A stretch of 64,000 nt of DNA from Nectonema munidae. Taxonomy: Eukaryota; Nematomorpha; Nectonematoida; Nectonematidae. This document shows, piece after piece, positions 52,901-61,785 of the stretch. How positions within the stretch are numbered: the first letter of the stretch is position 1; every line of letters starts with the position of its first letter. The stretch covers positions 62,001 to 126,000 of the forward strand of contig JAUIRK010000716.1 of the NCBI GenBank assembly GCA_030549495.1, written 5' to 3'. Position numbers and translations under genes: made by a program. A model generated the notes under the pieces. That model ran no database searches. It was not told where the DNA came from and saw nothing but the letters and a program-made list of their open reading frames with translations.

Positions 52901-55900
52901 AATGTAAGCACTCTTGAAAGATACTTTGAAAAGGCCACTGATAAAGAAGGCATCAAAGAAACTAAACAGAGACTCTTGACTTCTCTTCGTAGTAGATTTT
53001 TCAATGATTCGGATTCAGGTCCCAACATCATGACGAACACGATGTATGTTCTGCCAACAATACTTCATTCACGATTTAAAGCCCAATTTCTTAAAGACAA
53101 GACATTTGGGAAAACATTAGTTTCCAAAGAGCTACTTTCAAATCACAACGTTGTTAGTAAGAATATGAAGACGGAAACTCTTGGTGAAGCTGCTCGCCCT
53201 GACTCTCCAAGCATAATGTTACTTAAGGATGAAAGCAAAGATGATTTCATGGCTTGCTTCCAAGAAATTGTGGAACCAAGAAATTCAACACAAAAAAAGG
53301 TGAAAAATTTTTTGGGGGGGGGGGCGGGGGGGTGGAAAAAAAATGTCCCTATTGGGGGAAAAAAAATTTCCCTTACCCCCCCCCCAACTCAGAGAGACTC
53401 TTTTCCGAATATGGAAACATTTTTGAAGAAAAAAGAATCAAACTTTTGGCGGAAAAAGGAGAAATGCTTTTATTCGTTCATCACAATGGCAAGAAATTTT
53501 TTTGACATGTCTTATTTGTTAGTTAATTCTTTGAAATAAACTCAAATTGAAAACTTTTTGTCATTTAAAACTTACTCTTATTAGTTTTGTGCTTTTTTAA
53601 AAGTAAACATTTAATGATAATTTGTTTGTAACTATCCGCTATAATTTTTTATCCTAGTTTTGGAGAAAATCGTAATCCTGCTAGGATATATGGAATAGTA
53701 GAAGAAGTCAAAGCTTATGGTGTTAATGTTATTTGAGAAGATGGAGATGATTCAGCAATCGATGGAAAAAAATGATACATTGATTAATTTTTTAAAAAGA
53801 AAGGTAATTCTAAAAAAGACAAGCTTGAAAGCATCGGGTGCGAACATGACTTTCTTTTTTCAGCTATCATTACATTGGATAAAAATATAAGTGATGATGA
53901 TCAGTTGGACATTGTCGTTATTCCCCTAGAAGGTGGCAATGAGACTGGCAAAGAAAATATAGATGAAGACTACTTGGATGATATGGATGAAAATTTAGAA
54001 AAAGCACATGAAATTTGTTGCAATGTAGAACTACATAAAAAAAATAAATTGTGATCTAACTGTAGAACAAATTGATAAGTATATATTCGAAGTATACTGA
54101 TCTGAAGACTATTCGATGCAAGAAAAAATTGATGAATTTGTTTTCCTATCACAGATATTGTAAAAACATCTCGAAAAAAATTTGAAGAAAAACGAAAATT
54201 TTATAAAAAATCTTGAACCATCAAGCGAAGAGCCGAAAAAAGCTAAGCAAATCATAGCTGGCGAATTTTCAGGAATTTAGCCTGTTCAAGCATGTGAAAA
54301 GGTCTTCAATTAGAATATGAGATCCCATATTATCCATGAAACTCTATGCCAGAGAAGTTAAAAACAACAGGCTAATTGAAGCTCTTTTTTGATTTGCTAA
54401 TGAGGTTTTTATTAGTCTTTAGAATGTCAGGAAAAGAACGTTTTTGAACAGGTATATTGTTACTTTGTAATTTTTAGAGTTCATGTTTAATATCTTTAAA
54501 CCCTTTGTTTAAAGCTTCCAAATCTTTTCATCTTTCACACACATCGTTATTCATTTTGATACTTTTGCCAACAGTTGAGCCTGAATCAGATGAATTCAAA
54601 CAATTACAACAAATCCATCTTACACCAACGGCATAGTGAAAATCAAAAAAGTTATTAAAATTAAATGGTAGTTTAGAGCAATTATAGCAAAACCAATTAG
54701 AACACTGAAAGCAGCACATCATGTTTTGTTTTTATTATCTTTACATTGATAACATGTCCAATTTTCTGTATTTTTTCATTCATTATGCAGAGAAAAAAAT
54801 ATGACAGTCAAAACGAGAAGTATCAGTAGTAAGAAAAAAACAAATTTACTTTAAAAAACAGACATGAAAAACTTGGATTGAACAGACAGAAAAATTTTTT
54901 TTTTAGATTTAAAAAAAATCATATTCTCTCCTTTATAACAATAGCTAATATTTTTTGATCAACTAAAAATTCCATAGCGTGCACGTATGTGTACAACCCT
55001 TCTCTAAAAATTGAAAAATAATATATAACAACCCGAAACACAATTTGAAGTAACAAAATATAATAGAACAATGAATTTTTTCCTCTAAATCCAAGGTCTG
55101 ATGGAAAACTTGATCCGCTTTGACAAAAATTTTGACAGTTTTGTTCGAAATTTGTGTTATTCTTCAAAAAGTTATCATATATTGAAATTTGTCTTCACTT
55201 CTTCAAAATTTATTGATTGTAGCGATTAAAGCACGACCCAAAAAATAAATAAACAACTAAAACAAACGAATAATCTCTAGTTCATATAAAAGTAATTTTC
55301 AGATATTTAACAATATTCACACCTAACATGCTTCTCTGAAAACGGTGTTGTTGCTTGAAAGAATGGAAGGGGTATTTAAAAAATATATATTCAAGTTACC
55401 ATGGGGTGCACAGAAACCTTGTCAAGCCGCGACACATCAAAGTGCTGCAGGATGAAAATATGGGCACCGGTATTTTTTTTTTAAAAAATTCACCGGTATT
55501 TTTTTTGTGTTAAATTATTTGCTTTAAAGATTCTCACTAAATTAAAAACTTGACATTAGAATTGTTTTGATATCTTTTTTTAATATTTGATGGAATTGTA
55601 ACTGGATAGATATGGAAGAATAAGATTCTAGGAAGCCAATTTTTTTTAATATTGACTACTCTGAATTGTGTACCAAGCATGAAGGATGCAATGATAATAA
55701 AAAGGCCAATGTTTTTAAATATATTTGTCTTAGAAGAAAAAATGTTTTGGAAATATTGGGAAAGAGAGAAAGAAAAAAACAAACTGAATTTGAAGATCTT
55801 TTATAACGATAACTTGAATACTTCTAAACTTTGTTATTTTTCTAAAATTTTGTTCAGATGTATTGAAATTCACAACTTCTATAAAGCTACTGCTAAAATC

Positions 55901-58900
55901 ACCCTATGTCTTATGATCTAGATTCTAGAACAAAATTAAAAAAGAATAACTTTATTAGATTCTCATAACGTGTACGGTTAAACCAGGGTAAACAACTTCT
56001 TTGTCATTCCTAACCTCTGTATACTACGGTCATTTCTATTCCATAGTTTGTTATGTGTATGTTTTGATATAAATGCATTTAAATAGACTAATTAAAATTT
56101 GATTGATCTCACAAAAAAGTAGATATTGCAAAAATAAAAACATTTTTTTGGTAAAACCTAGAATATGTTCACAGACAAAGAGTAGAGCTTTCCATTGATA
56201 TCATTGTCTTTAAAAAAATTTGTTTAAATCTTCACGTTATGCCCTTGGAGAAAATTGGTGACACTTTTTTTACTAAAATTTTTGCCCAATTTTGAAAAGC
56301 TTAAAAAGCTTTCTGGAAAATAAACCAGCCTAGCGAATTGCAAACGATAAGATTTCAAATAATATATACATCATCAAGAACAAATATTGAATAACTTCTA
56401 TGAAATAAAATCGCAATTTCAAAGTCGACCGTTTTAAACTTTTGTATTAAATTTTTTGCTATATCATTATTTACTTGTACGTGATCCTTCGAAATGGTTG
56501 TAGGTTTGGACAATTTGATTGGCTCGCAATTATTGCATGGTTATATGCATGGCTATTTCATCGACGTTGCTTTGTATCGAAAAGCCCAAAAACTGGTAGA
56601 TCCGTTCGCCTACGAAAAGTACCGAAAGGAGCGCATTCAAACGAAGCTTGAAGAAGCGAGAATCAGTCGTGCGCAATTTGAAGTTGAAAGGGAGAAGGCT
56701 GGCGAATCTCAGGAGATTTCTTTGCCTAAAATCAACACCGAGTTAGCCCATAAATTAATGAGGCTCTCTAAAAATTCAGAAAAGAAAGCCACCTCACAAG
56801 TAAGTTTTTTTACATTTTATATTGCATTGAAAATTACTATACAATAAAAATAAACTTGAACACTTTATTGGCTTAGAAAAATTTAACTATATTTTCGAGG
56901 TGTAAACTCCATCATCAAAAGTATGAGATGAATGATGATACGAGATAATAAAAGTCATTATCGGACATTGAATTGGCATGAAAAGTTTCAACAGAAAGTA
57001 TAAATGTAGATAAATTTAATTTTTAATTCCTAGTTCACTCTTTATCAATAAAATGTTGTTCCCAGAAGAAATGTTTCAAGCGTGCTGCTCATCTTATATC
57101 TACTATTTCACCAGATAAAGCTAAATTTCCTTTTTCTGCCTGCACCACCAGCTATCAAGCGGAATCCTTCTAACCAGTAGGGCCAAGATTAAGCCTAAGA
57201 GTGTATATCACGTGCTACTTTATAATTGCAAATATCCTGGCCAGTCTGAGTCAGTGGAGTGATCATATTAAAGGGTTAGAATTCGGGCTGGATTTTTTAA
57301 GTTATAAAAATTGGAAATGATTTTGTAAGCTTGTGGAATTTTTAGGAGTAGACGAAAATAAGATTTGGGTTAAGAATAGATATTTGAAATTTTTTAGTAT
57401 TTGCACTCGGAGTTTGATATTTTTTCCCGACCCGGCAACTTGCCTACAACATACGCTTCGTATAAATTTTACTTAAGATCAAGCAAAATATTTTATACGC
57501 GCATCCTTTATTTTCATTTGAGGACCGCCCCACTTAAAGTTGTTCGTGGGCGTACCACTGGACTCTGGTGCCGATGCCAGCATAATCCAAGGGCCAGCAA
57601 TTTGCTTTCTAATGAATGTGCCAATTAAATGTTCATTTTTTAGTCCTCATTTTAAACCAAAATTTGATGCCAAATGAAAAAAACCACATATATTTTACTT
57701 TCATATTCAGTGCTCGTTTAATAACATTGATCCAAAAATGGACACCAGAGGATTTCCAGTAAAATCAATAGAAGTTCAATGAAGTCTTCTGCCTTCTCTT
57801 ATACACAATCGGTTAATAAACACCGCAATTATTATTTTGATTATGGATGTATTGTTTATGAATACATTGGCATTTTTCAATCTTCTTAAATATGTGTGTT
57901 TTAAAAAAATTTTATATTAAATTTCTTTTCTTTTTTTTTATTTGTTGTATAGTTTTTAATAAATTTAAAATTCTTTTAGAAAGGACTATTCTCAGATGTT
58001 TTGGATGATGAAAGATTTTCGAAGCTCTTCTCCCAAAAAGATTATCAAATAGATAAAGAAAATGAAGAGTACAAGCAGATTCAGTCTACGATGAATTCAT
58101 TGGACAAAAAATTGGCTAGAGCAAAGCAAGCTGATGAAAACTTTGCTGTTGAAGAAGATGCTTCAGTAAGGTTCAATCATCATTCATCTAAATTCCCTTA
58201 TTTGACTTCTCTTTCATTCTAGAATGAAAGCAATTTTGATGATGATCATGAAGAAAAGTTTTCTCACGCTTCAAGTGATGATACTTCTTCAGAAACTTCT
58301 TCATCCGATTCCGAATATATCATAGATTCTTTGCGTCAAAAAGAAAAAATGCCATATGAAGACGATATAAAAGGTCATCACACAATCTTTTATGCCTTCC
58401 TTTTTTCCATTAGATTTTTGAATGGGATTGCATCCATCCGAAATCAGTATAACACTACTTTCAAAAAAACACAACATCAAAGTGAAAGCAATCAGCGTAA
58501 ACTTGACATGCTTCGTGTCGCATTGATATCGTTTGCATTAAAATCACGTGCACAAAAGCTCATTTTTAATTGGTGAAAATTTGCAGTTTAAAAATAAATT
58601 TTTCTTAGTCATGTATAGGCAAGGGCGTAATCACGGGGGATGAGGGGTATATAGCCCCCCCCCCCTCCTTGTTCTGAAGTTGGGGGTGACACAGATTTAT
58701 ACCCCTCAGGTAATAAAAAATTACATATAAATAATGTAAAATAAATGAAACAAAGTACAACGAAAATAATATTTATCAACTTAAATGTTTCAGTTTTTAA
58801 AAAAATTTTTTTTGATAATTTTCTACCTTGATTTTTTCAAATGTTCTAATACGAATTTTAAATGGTGTTACCGAATTTCTTGTAAAATCCGTTTTTCTTA

Positions 58901-61785
58901 TTTTTTTTAGATATTCCCTTAGATTACACTTTAAACTAGTTTTATGTTGATGTCCCAAAATAAAAAATTTAAAACATCAAAAATCACTTCATACTTTAAG
59001 TATCATGAAAAAATTGAAGAGATTCAGATATCTGAAATTGAAACAAATAACACAGGTAATACATTTATTATTGGGCTTGAGAAAACTTTGAACAAGCTTG
59101 ATTCCAAGGATGATGTAACTTTTGATAACTGGCAGACTCCAAATCATCCATCTAGTTCTTCTATTCCTACAAAAGTGACAACTCAAAAAATATATTTCCA
59201 AGAAAAATGGTTTGAAAAATACACCTGGATTCATTATGAACCCTCTTTAAAAATACTTTGTTTCTACTGTGCACAAGCAGAAAAACAAAGTATCTTGAAA
59301 ATGAGAAGAAGCAAAGAACCTGCCTTTATTTCAGAATAATTGGAAAAAGGCATTATCTAGATTCGAAAGCCCTCAAGCTTCTCAATGTCACAGAACTGCA
59401 TTAGCATTGATTTATTTGAAACCTCAGGAAAAAATAAATATCATAATGGATGCTAATGGATATCAACAACAGAAGACTGCTTGAAATTCTTTAATAGATA
59501 TTTTCAAGTGTTTGCTTTCCTATTGCGTCAAGTTTATCGAGTAATACATTTCGAGGACACACTGCAGAAGAAGGAAACTTTTTAAGAAAAAAATGAACTA
59601 CTCAAAGGATATCTAAAAAATCAATTAGTTTCGCATCTCCACAGATTCAAAAAGAAATAATACAAATATTCAGTAATAATATTGTTAGAACTATTTCTGC
59701 AGAAGTTGCAAAAGATGGGCCTTTTAGAGTTATGGTTGAAGGAACGCAAGATCTTAATGGAATGGAACAAGAAGTTGTCTGTTTTCGTCATGTCGATGGA
59801 AACCTAGAAATTTATGAAAAGTTTGTTGTACTGTATGAGCTTAATAGTAAATCAGGAGAAATGAATTCAAAGATGGTTTTTGATGTTATCACTTGCCTTT
59901 CACTGTCAAATGCCAATTTGAGAGCTCAGGCGTATGATGGGGTAGCTAATATGATGGGTAAGTACAAAGGATGTCAAGCAAATGTTAAAGAGTTACAACC
60001 TCTTGCTTGGAACTTTCACTGTGCATCACATATATCTAATCTGATCATGCAACATGCAATCTCTGCTAACATTGATATTCAAGATGTCATCCAATGGGTT
60101 CATGAACTGGGTGTTATATATAAAAGATTTGGAAAGTTCAAGGTAATTTTAAATTTTTTAGAAAATATACTTTTATATGTTATCTTCATTTTTTAAATTG
60201 TTTTATAATTTTTTAATTGCTAAGTATATTATTATTATTATATCTAAAATCTCTTCAAAGCAATTGCACACGATAGTTTTTCTGATAATCAACCTGTAAA
60301 CTTTTTTACACTTCGTTCCCTCTGTCCAACTCGGCTTTGTAAGTTGCCTGTAATTTTGTTAAAACAACTTTTGTCCAAAGATGGCGCCTTTTCAAAAGAG
60401 AATACTTTAAAATAAAAACCGTTTTACTTACGTATAAAAAAGTTTAAATCTTTTTTTGTGGGTATATAATGAAATAGCTAGGCATTTTATAAATTTAACA
60501 TTCTGATTATCGATTCAGGTAAATGTGCGTTTTAAGTGATAAGGGTCTAGTAGTTTTTTTTTGAATTAGAAAAATTTTAGGCCAATTTATTTCAAATATT
60601 ATACTGGCCCAATTTTTATAAGGGTTCTTAGTTAAAATTTATAGTTTTTAGATATCGAGTTTAGCCATTCTCAGTGTATGATTTGTAACAAATACATAAA
60701 TATATGTTATAATGTTTTTGTTACAAATGAAATAATTTAGTTTACTCAACTTGTTTATATCCACTAATCAAAGATAAATAAATTGATATTATGACAACTA
60801 ATTTCTTTATGAATTTCCTGGTCTATAAAAAAACCTTTTTTTGTTCGATATTTAATAGTATTTTCAATGTTCCAAAGTTTATTTATTGTAAATGGCTAAA
60901 ATGATTCCTCTTTTCTTAAAACATGGAAGGCTTATAGTGAATATTTTTTACTGTAAATTTATAATTTCCATGCCTTTTTTGGCGTTAACAGTTGTCAAGA
61001 AGAGGGCCCCTACTAGCTCAGTCCGCCACAAGAAAAGAATTTTGGTCCAGCTAAAAACATATTTTTTATGTCGATTAAAAATAGCTTATATGGGTATCTC
61101 CATACACTAAAAAATCTAGTTGCATGTATTCAAAATAGTGGCTAAAAATATTTATGGAGAACTTTAGTTTCAAAATTCTAACACATCAGCCTTCCGTAAA
61201 AAAATAATCTATACTGCTAAGTCTTTCAGTACGATTCAAAATTCATTGATTTTGAAATATTTTTCATTCAATGCTTTTTTAGATGAAGATGATATTTCAA
61301 ATCTTCTACAATCTTCGCAATCCACAAGAGGCAAAAGAATTGTTCATCAAAAAAGGAAACGAGACACCACTTCTGAAATTGTGCATTTAAATGAAAGTCA
61401 TAAGGAAAAGGATGAAGAAGCTTTAGACAAAGCCGCTTCTTCCGAAGAATACGAACAAGAAGAAGAAGAAGATGATGATGATGATGGAGTACTTTCCGAA
61501 ATTCTCAACCCAACCAAAGAAAGCGTGCGTAAAATGAAAACTAGGAAAGTCATGAAGACGTTAGCTTTTGAAGAGCGCCTTTCAAAGAATGACAGAGCAA
61601 GGAATTCTCGCAAAAACACAGGCACTCTGAATAAAGAGTTCTCTGTCAAATTCGGAGAAGATATGAGCAAAAGTTTTGCTGAGAAGAGAGAAAGAGACGC
61701 TCTTCATCAGAAGGAACGACGCAAAGTCTCACGCTCTGCAGACAAATTGCTAACCCCCCTACCCAAAATAAACTTTAAGCGATGA
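24181..61785 (+). CDS. NOL10: NOL10/Enp2 homologue, nucleolar WD40 ribosome-assembly protein
   Basis: Twelve exons join in frame: 24181-24246, 26329-26473, 27752-27867, 29041-29177, 37911-37976, 39089-39323, 41867-42119, 48135-48278, 56504-56799, 57980-58165, 58223-58373 and 61283-61785. They give 2298 bases, 765 residues plus stop; human NOL10 has 688. Residues 1-390 are the WD40-like propeller with family hallmarks [41 protein letters not shown] and [24 protein letters not shown] and [13 protein letters not shown] follow. A NUC153-type motif, [16 protein letters not shown], is near residue 496. The tail is acidic ([10 protein letters not shown]) then basic ([12 protein letters not shown]). 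Yeast Enp2 acts in the small-subunit processome in the nucleolus. The start is fixed by alignment ([12 protein letters not shown]) and an in-frame stop just before it. The gene looks intact. Confidence 0.96.
24952..25154. mobile_element. MITE with CAGTGGCGGATCCAG ends
   Basis: A 203-bp piece in NOL10 intron 1. The left end is CAGTGGCGGATCCAG and the right end is its exact reverse complement. It is flanked by ACT on both sides (24949-24951 and 25155-25157), possibly a 3-bp duplication. The interior has a G run (about 25107-25117) and C runs. It is non-coding; the superfamily is not settled. Confidence 0.8.
25158..26328 (+). other. NOL10 intron 1, right part
   Basis: AT-rich, no gene recognised. 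A stretch at 26075-26165 has several degenerate words such as AAATTCGGTTAAATTTGGTC. Confidence 0.5.
26329..26473 (+). CDS. NOL10: NOL10 exon 2
   Basis: [20 protein letters not shown] and on to [11 protein letters not shown]; ends with one base of the Gly codon completed by exon 3. Confidence 0.95.
26744..26965. mobile_element. Tigger/mariner-type MITE remnant
   Basis: TACAGTAAAACCTCGGTATG at 26748 is a typical Tigger/pogo end with its TA target. Inner words ATAACCGAGG and AACGAGGTTTCTTTAAAAGC resemble the decayed partner end. It lies in NOL10 intron 2. Confidence 0.5.
26966..29040 (+). other. NOL10 introns 2-3, no further gene
   Basis: Apart from exon 3 this is AT-rich. An imperfect palindrome around 27199-27238 (CCCCCGG...CTCCCGGGAG) and degenerate ATTCGGTCC/CAAATTGTC words at 28255-28340 and 28855-28950 are the only structure seen. 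Confidence 0.45.
27752..27867 (+). CDS. NOL10: NOL10 exon 3
   Basis: (G)[20 protein letters not shown] then [10 protein letters not shown] and EDYSK; donor GTGAGC. Confidence 0.95.
29041..29177 (+). CDS. NOL10: NOL10 exon 4
   Basis: Acceptor TTCGACAG. It reads [31 protein letters not shown] and FIAGT, ending in two bases of a Gly codon. Confidence 0.95.
29178..31322 (+). other. NOL10 intron 4, left part
   Basis: AT-rich, no gene recognised. A 17-base word GAATAGAGATTTGAAAT occurs twice, about 85 bases apart, near 31053 and 31137. Confidence 0.45.
31323..31384. mobile_element. End fragment of the CAGGGGC-type element
   Basis: CAGGGGCCCACATCTGGG, a G run, CGCCCCCCCAATAATTTTC: the same words, in opposite orientation, as the ends at 2920-2962 and 37480-37516. 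Confidence 0.55.
31800..32022. mobile_element. hAT-type MITE with a 34-base C run
   Basis: Ends CAGTGACGTGGCTAG and, on the minus strand, CAGTGGTGTAACCAG. Flanks CTTCTCTC (31792-31799) and CTTCTTTC (32023-32030) are an 8-bp duplication with one change. The interior carries a C run of about 34 bases near 31962-31995. Non-coding. Confidence 0.7.
32538..32712 (+). repeat. Left arm: four 42-bp units
   Basis: The unit is a multiple of three, so it creates a repeating open frame ([11 protein letters not shown] and variants) that is not evidence of a protein. Confidence 0.9.
32750..33815. repeat. Dispersed repeat family, copy 2 (single core unit)
   Basis: It matches 1-780 and one 275-bp unit, then the piece that in copy 1 follows the 599-bp insertion. 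It contains the tRNA-like module at 33088-33157. Shortly after its right limit, 33875-33940 is an inverted copy of its left start (CAAATTGTCTCATAGGC, TTTGTTTCATCCATC), giving a smaller foldback of about 1.15 kb. Confidence 0.85.
34020..34478. repeat. Minisatellite with GATCATTGGTACC units
   Basis: Thirteen copies of GATCATTG or close variants occur at intervals of mostly 33-37 bases; most are followed by GTACC and then GTGATTCTAGGTCCTGT. Units on the left are alike; those on the right are increasingly altered. Confidence 0.9.
34490..36535. other. Extremely AT-rich interior of the foldback
   Basis: About 2 kb of A/T-dominated sequence with many AAAAATTT-type words, ending in an AT dinucleotide run near 36512-36528. 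No gene is seen. Confidence 0.7.
36860..37398 (-). repeat. Right arm: inverted 42-bp units
   Basis: ATGAAAATAATGGGGCGAAT, TGTCCATGGGACGAAC and variants repeat toward the end; units become more decayed toward the interior. Confidence 0.85.
37399..37516. repeat. Dispersed repeat family, copy 4 (right end only)
   Basis: TTTTAAAGGATTGCTTGAAT through GAGGATGTGCGCCCCTG matches 2848-2962. Confidence 0.85.
37911..37976 (+). CDS. NOL10: NOL10 exon 5
   Basis: Sixty-six bases reading [16 protein letters not shown] and FSTSG, matching [15 protein letters not shown] of the family. It follows an 8.7-kb intron. Confidence 0.95.
37977..39088 (+). other. NOL10 intron 5
   Basis: No gene is seen. A short tandem tract of ATCATCATGAACTTC-type words lies at about 39010-39062. 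Confidence 0.55.
39089..39323 (+). CDS. NOL10: NOL10 exon 6
   Basis: [20 protein letters not shown] then GSVECWDVR, and [23 protein letters not shown] repeat with the VECWD hallmark. Confidence 0.95.
40126..41255 (-). mobile_element. hAT transposon, internally deleted, perfect 8-bp target duplication
   Basis: CTATGGAC stands on both sides (40118-40125 and 41256-41263). The ends are inverted: TAGAGATGTATCGGATA and, on the minus strand, TAGTGATGTATCGGATA. At 1.13 kb it is too short for a full hAT. It encodes only the C-terminal part of the transposase on the minus strand. It lies in NOL10 intron 6. The perfect duplication suggests a fairly recent insertion. Confidence 0.92.
40314..40772 (-). 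pseudogene. hAT transposase C-terminal dimerisation part
   Basis: Reads [20 protein letters not shown], then [14 protein letters not shown], an in-frame TAG, and [20 protein letters not shown] to a TAA at 40314. This is the hAT C-terminal block (W...FP.L...YL..P.S...SE.LFS..G.I). A single stop interrupts it, and the DNA-binding and catalytic N-terminal parts are absent. It probably gives no active protein. Confidence 0.85.
41390..41472 (-). other. tRNA-like (SINE-type) module
   Basis: On the minus strand GGTTCGAATCCAC (box-B-like) follows GTAAGGCTTAAAGGGCATA; no full cloverleaf. It lies just outside the hAT, in NOL10 intron 6. Confidence 0.3.
41867..42119 (+). CDS. NOL10: NOL10 exon 7
   Basis: [29 protein letters not shown] and ACESPKT. 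Reading through to TAA at 42132 would be a chance stop; the GTACTT donor at 42120 restores the family sequence GVYFIPSLG with exon 8. GC content is visibly higher than in the introns. Confidence 0.95.
42490..44020 (-). mobile_element. Non-LTR retrotransposon (RTE-like LINE), copy A, 5'-truncated
   Basis: The minus strand carries the end of the reverse transcriptase and the C-terminal region. From 44010 downward: [63 protein letters not shown], then [20 protein letters not shown] with the catalytic ADD, and [20 protein letters not shown] and [20 protein letters not shown]. The 3' end has a GAAGA-rich tail. Frame changes lie between 43267 and 43581. No endonuclease is present, so it is 5'-truncated and dead. 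Confidence 0.88.
44697..46560 (-). mobile_element. Non-LTR retrotransposon (RTE-like LINE), copy B, 5'-truncated
   Basis: Same family and strand as copy A but clearly diverged from it. The linker [12 protein letters not shown] is followed by [20 protein letters not shown], then the RT with [32 protein letters not shown]-like [31 protein letters not shown] and [16 protein letters not shown], and the C-terminal [18 protein letters not shown] and [13 protein letters not shown]. Stops and frame shifts near 46200, 46410 and 45140-45450 break it. No endonuclease is seen. The 3' end again has a GAAGAA-like tail. Confidence 0.88.
46683..47862 (+). pseudogene. piggyBac-type transposase remnant
   Basis: Starts [15 protein letters not shown] with an acidic N-terminus. 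[13 protein letters not shown] follows, then [14 protein letters not shown] and FLTVDKHL (DDE region, matching the family's LTVDEQL), CPINLTTS (for MPNKPDK), later [17 protein letters not shown] and, at the end, a Cys-rich finger CNKKPKHCH...[12 protein letters not shown]. Many stops and shifts break it, so it is long dead. It lies in NOL10 intron 7 directly beside LINE copy B. Confidence 0.82.
48135..48278 (+). CDS. NOL10: NOL10 exon 8
   Basis: [20 protein letters not shown] then [20 protein letters not shown] and KEDLEVL; donor GTTTTT is weak but is the one that keeps frame. Confidence 0.95.
48279..48978 (+). other. NOL10 intron 8, left part
   Basis: No gene is seen. A C/T-rich GACCCCCTCCCCCCTCC at 48520 and degenerate GTCAATTCGTCCCAAG words at 48770-48830 are the only marks. 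Confidence 0.45.
48979..51498 (-). mobile_element. Tigger/pogo transposon with both ends
   Basis: TA target sites flank CAGTGCACCCTCGATATACC on the left and, on the minus strand, CACTGCTCCCTCGCTTTACC on the right. About 2.5 kb, with a broken transposase on the minus strand. Both subterminal zones repeat GGCGGTATATCG-like words. It lies in NOL10 intron 8. Confidence 0.88.
49990..51110 (-). pseudogene. Tigger/pogo transposase, broken
   Basis: Order on the minus strand: an N-terminal helix-turn-helix ([14 protein letters not shown]), a CENP-B-like DNA-binding part ([30 protein letters not shown]), then the catalytic region with [32 protein letters not shown] and [17 protein letters not shown]. 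The three acidic catalytic residues (DETS, DNAPP, LDAG) are all recognisable, but stops near 51010 and 50940 and frame changes near 50640 and 50340-50270 prevent a product. Confidence 0.88.
51499..52779 (+). other. NOL10 intron 8, middle
   Basis: AT-rich, no gene or paired ends recognised. Confidence 0.5.
52780..53540 (+). pseudogene. ZBED-type hAT remnant with G and C runs
   Basis: It begins TAGAGGTGCACCGGATAG, a hAT-like end. The plus strand reads [40 protein letters not shown] and [17 protein letters not shown] (hAT catalytic region), then after 53310 in another frame [20 protein letters not shown] and [12 protein letters not shown] (C-terminal dimerisation block). Between them a G run (about 53313-53330) and a C run (about 53376-53386) replace the expected protein. 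The matching right terminus is not found. Confidence 0.75.
53650..54450 (+). pseudogene. Broken mobile-element coding remnant, class uncertain
   Basis: An acidic stretch, [15 protein letters not shown] then [20 protein letters not shown], resembles the N-terminal acidic region of piggyBac-type proteins. The flanking reading frames are broken by several stops. No catalytic motif is seen, so the class stays open. Confidence 0.35.
54528..54785 (-). pseudogene. PHD-like zinc-finger remnant, probably LINE ORF1
   Basis: The minus strand reads [13 protein letters not shown] then, after a frame change, [18 protein letters not shown] and [10 protein letters not shown]. The Cys spacing (CxxC...CxxCxxWxCxxC...WxCxxC) is like the PHD-type finger in ORF1 of CR1-like LINEs. 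No reverse transcriptase is adjacent. Confidence 0.45.
54786..56503 (+). other. NOL10 intron 8, right part
   Basis: AT-rich. ACCGGTATTTTTTTTT occurs twice close together at 55468-55511. No gene is seen. Confidence 0.5.
56504..56799 (+). CDS. NOL10: NOL10 exon 9
   Basis: [40 protein letters not shown] and [15 protein letters not shown]; donor GTAAGT. Confidence 0.95.
56800..57979 (+). other. NOL10 intron 9
   Basis: No gene recognised. A somewhat GC-richer patch at 57520-57600 (GGACCGCCCCACTTAAAG) may be part of an unidentified repeat. Confidence 0.45.
57980..58165 (+). CDS. NOL10: NOL10 exon 10 (NUC153-type motif)
   Basis: [20 protein letters not shown] then [15 protein letters not shown]; donor GTAAGG. 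It is followed by an intron of only 57 bases. Confidence 0.93.
58223..58373 (+). CDS. NOL10: NOL10 exon 11
   Basis: Acidic/Ser-rich: [12 protein letters not shown] and [15 protein letters not shown], ending KMPYEDDIK plus one base. The weak donor GTCATC gives the phase needed by exon 12 (G plus AT makes Asp). Confidence 0.85.
58620..58715. mobile_element. MITE-like end fragment with C run
   Basis: CAAGGGCGTAATCACGGGGG, a C run, then GGGGGTGACACAG and ACCCCTCAGG. This resembles the ends of GGGCGTAATCA-type MITEs; no target duplication is found. Confidence 0.4.
58944..60415 (+). pseudogene. hAT transposase of the ZMYM1/DUF4371 type, truncated
   Basis: The plus strand reads [14 protein letters not shown], then a TTF-type finger region ([44 protein letters not shown]) and DUF4371 ([68 protein letters not shown]). 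After a gap that looks like an intron (about 60142-60260), [20 protein letters not shown] follows, matching the LCPTRW block. Frame shifts near 59330 and 59480-59640 break it, and the C-terminal dimerisation block is absent. It lies in NOL10 intron 11. Confidence 0.8.
60416..61282 (+). other. NOL10 intron 11, right part
   Basis: AT-rich, no gene recognised. Confidence 0.5.
61283..61785 (+). CDS. NOL10: NOL10 exon 12 (C-terminal)
   Basis: [20 protein letters not shown], the acidic run [25 protein letters not shown] and [19 protein letters not shown], ending INFKR and stop. The last part fits the family C-terminus (EDRL...RQERKRLRRSAGHL). No canonical AATAAA is seen within about 100 bases downstream; AATAATATAAAA at 61850 is the nearest candidate. 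Confidence 0.93.
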
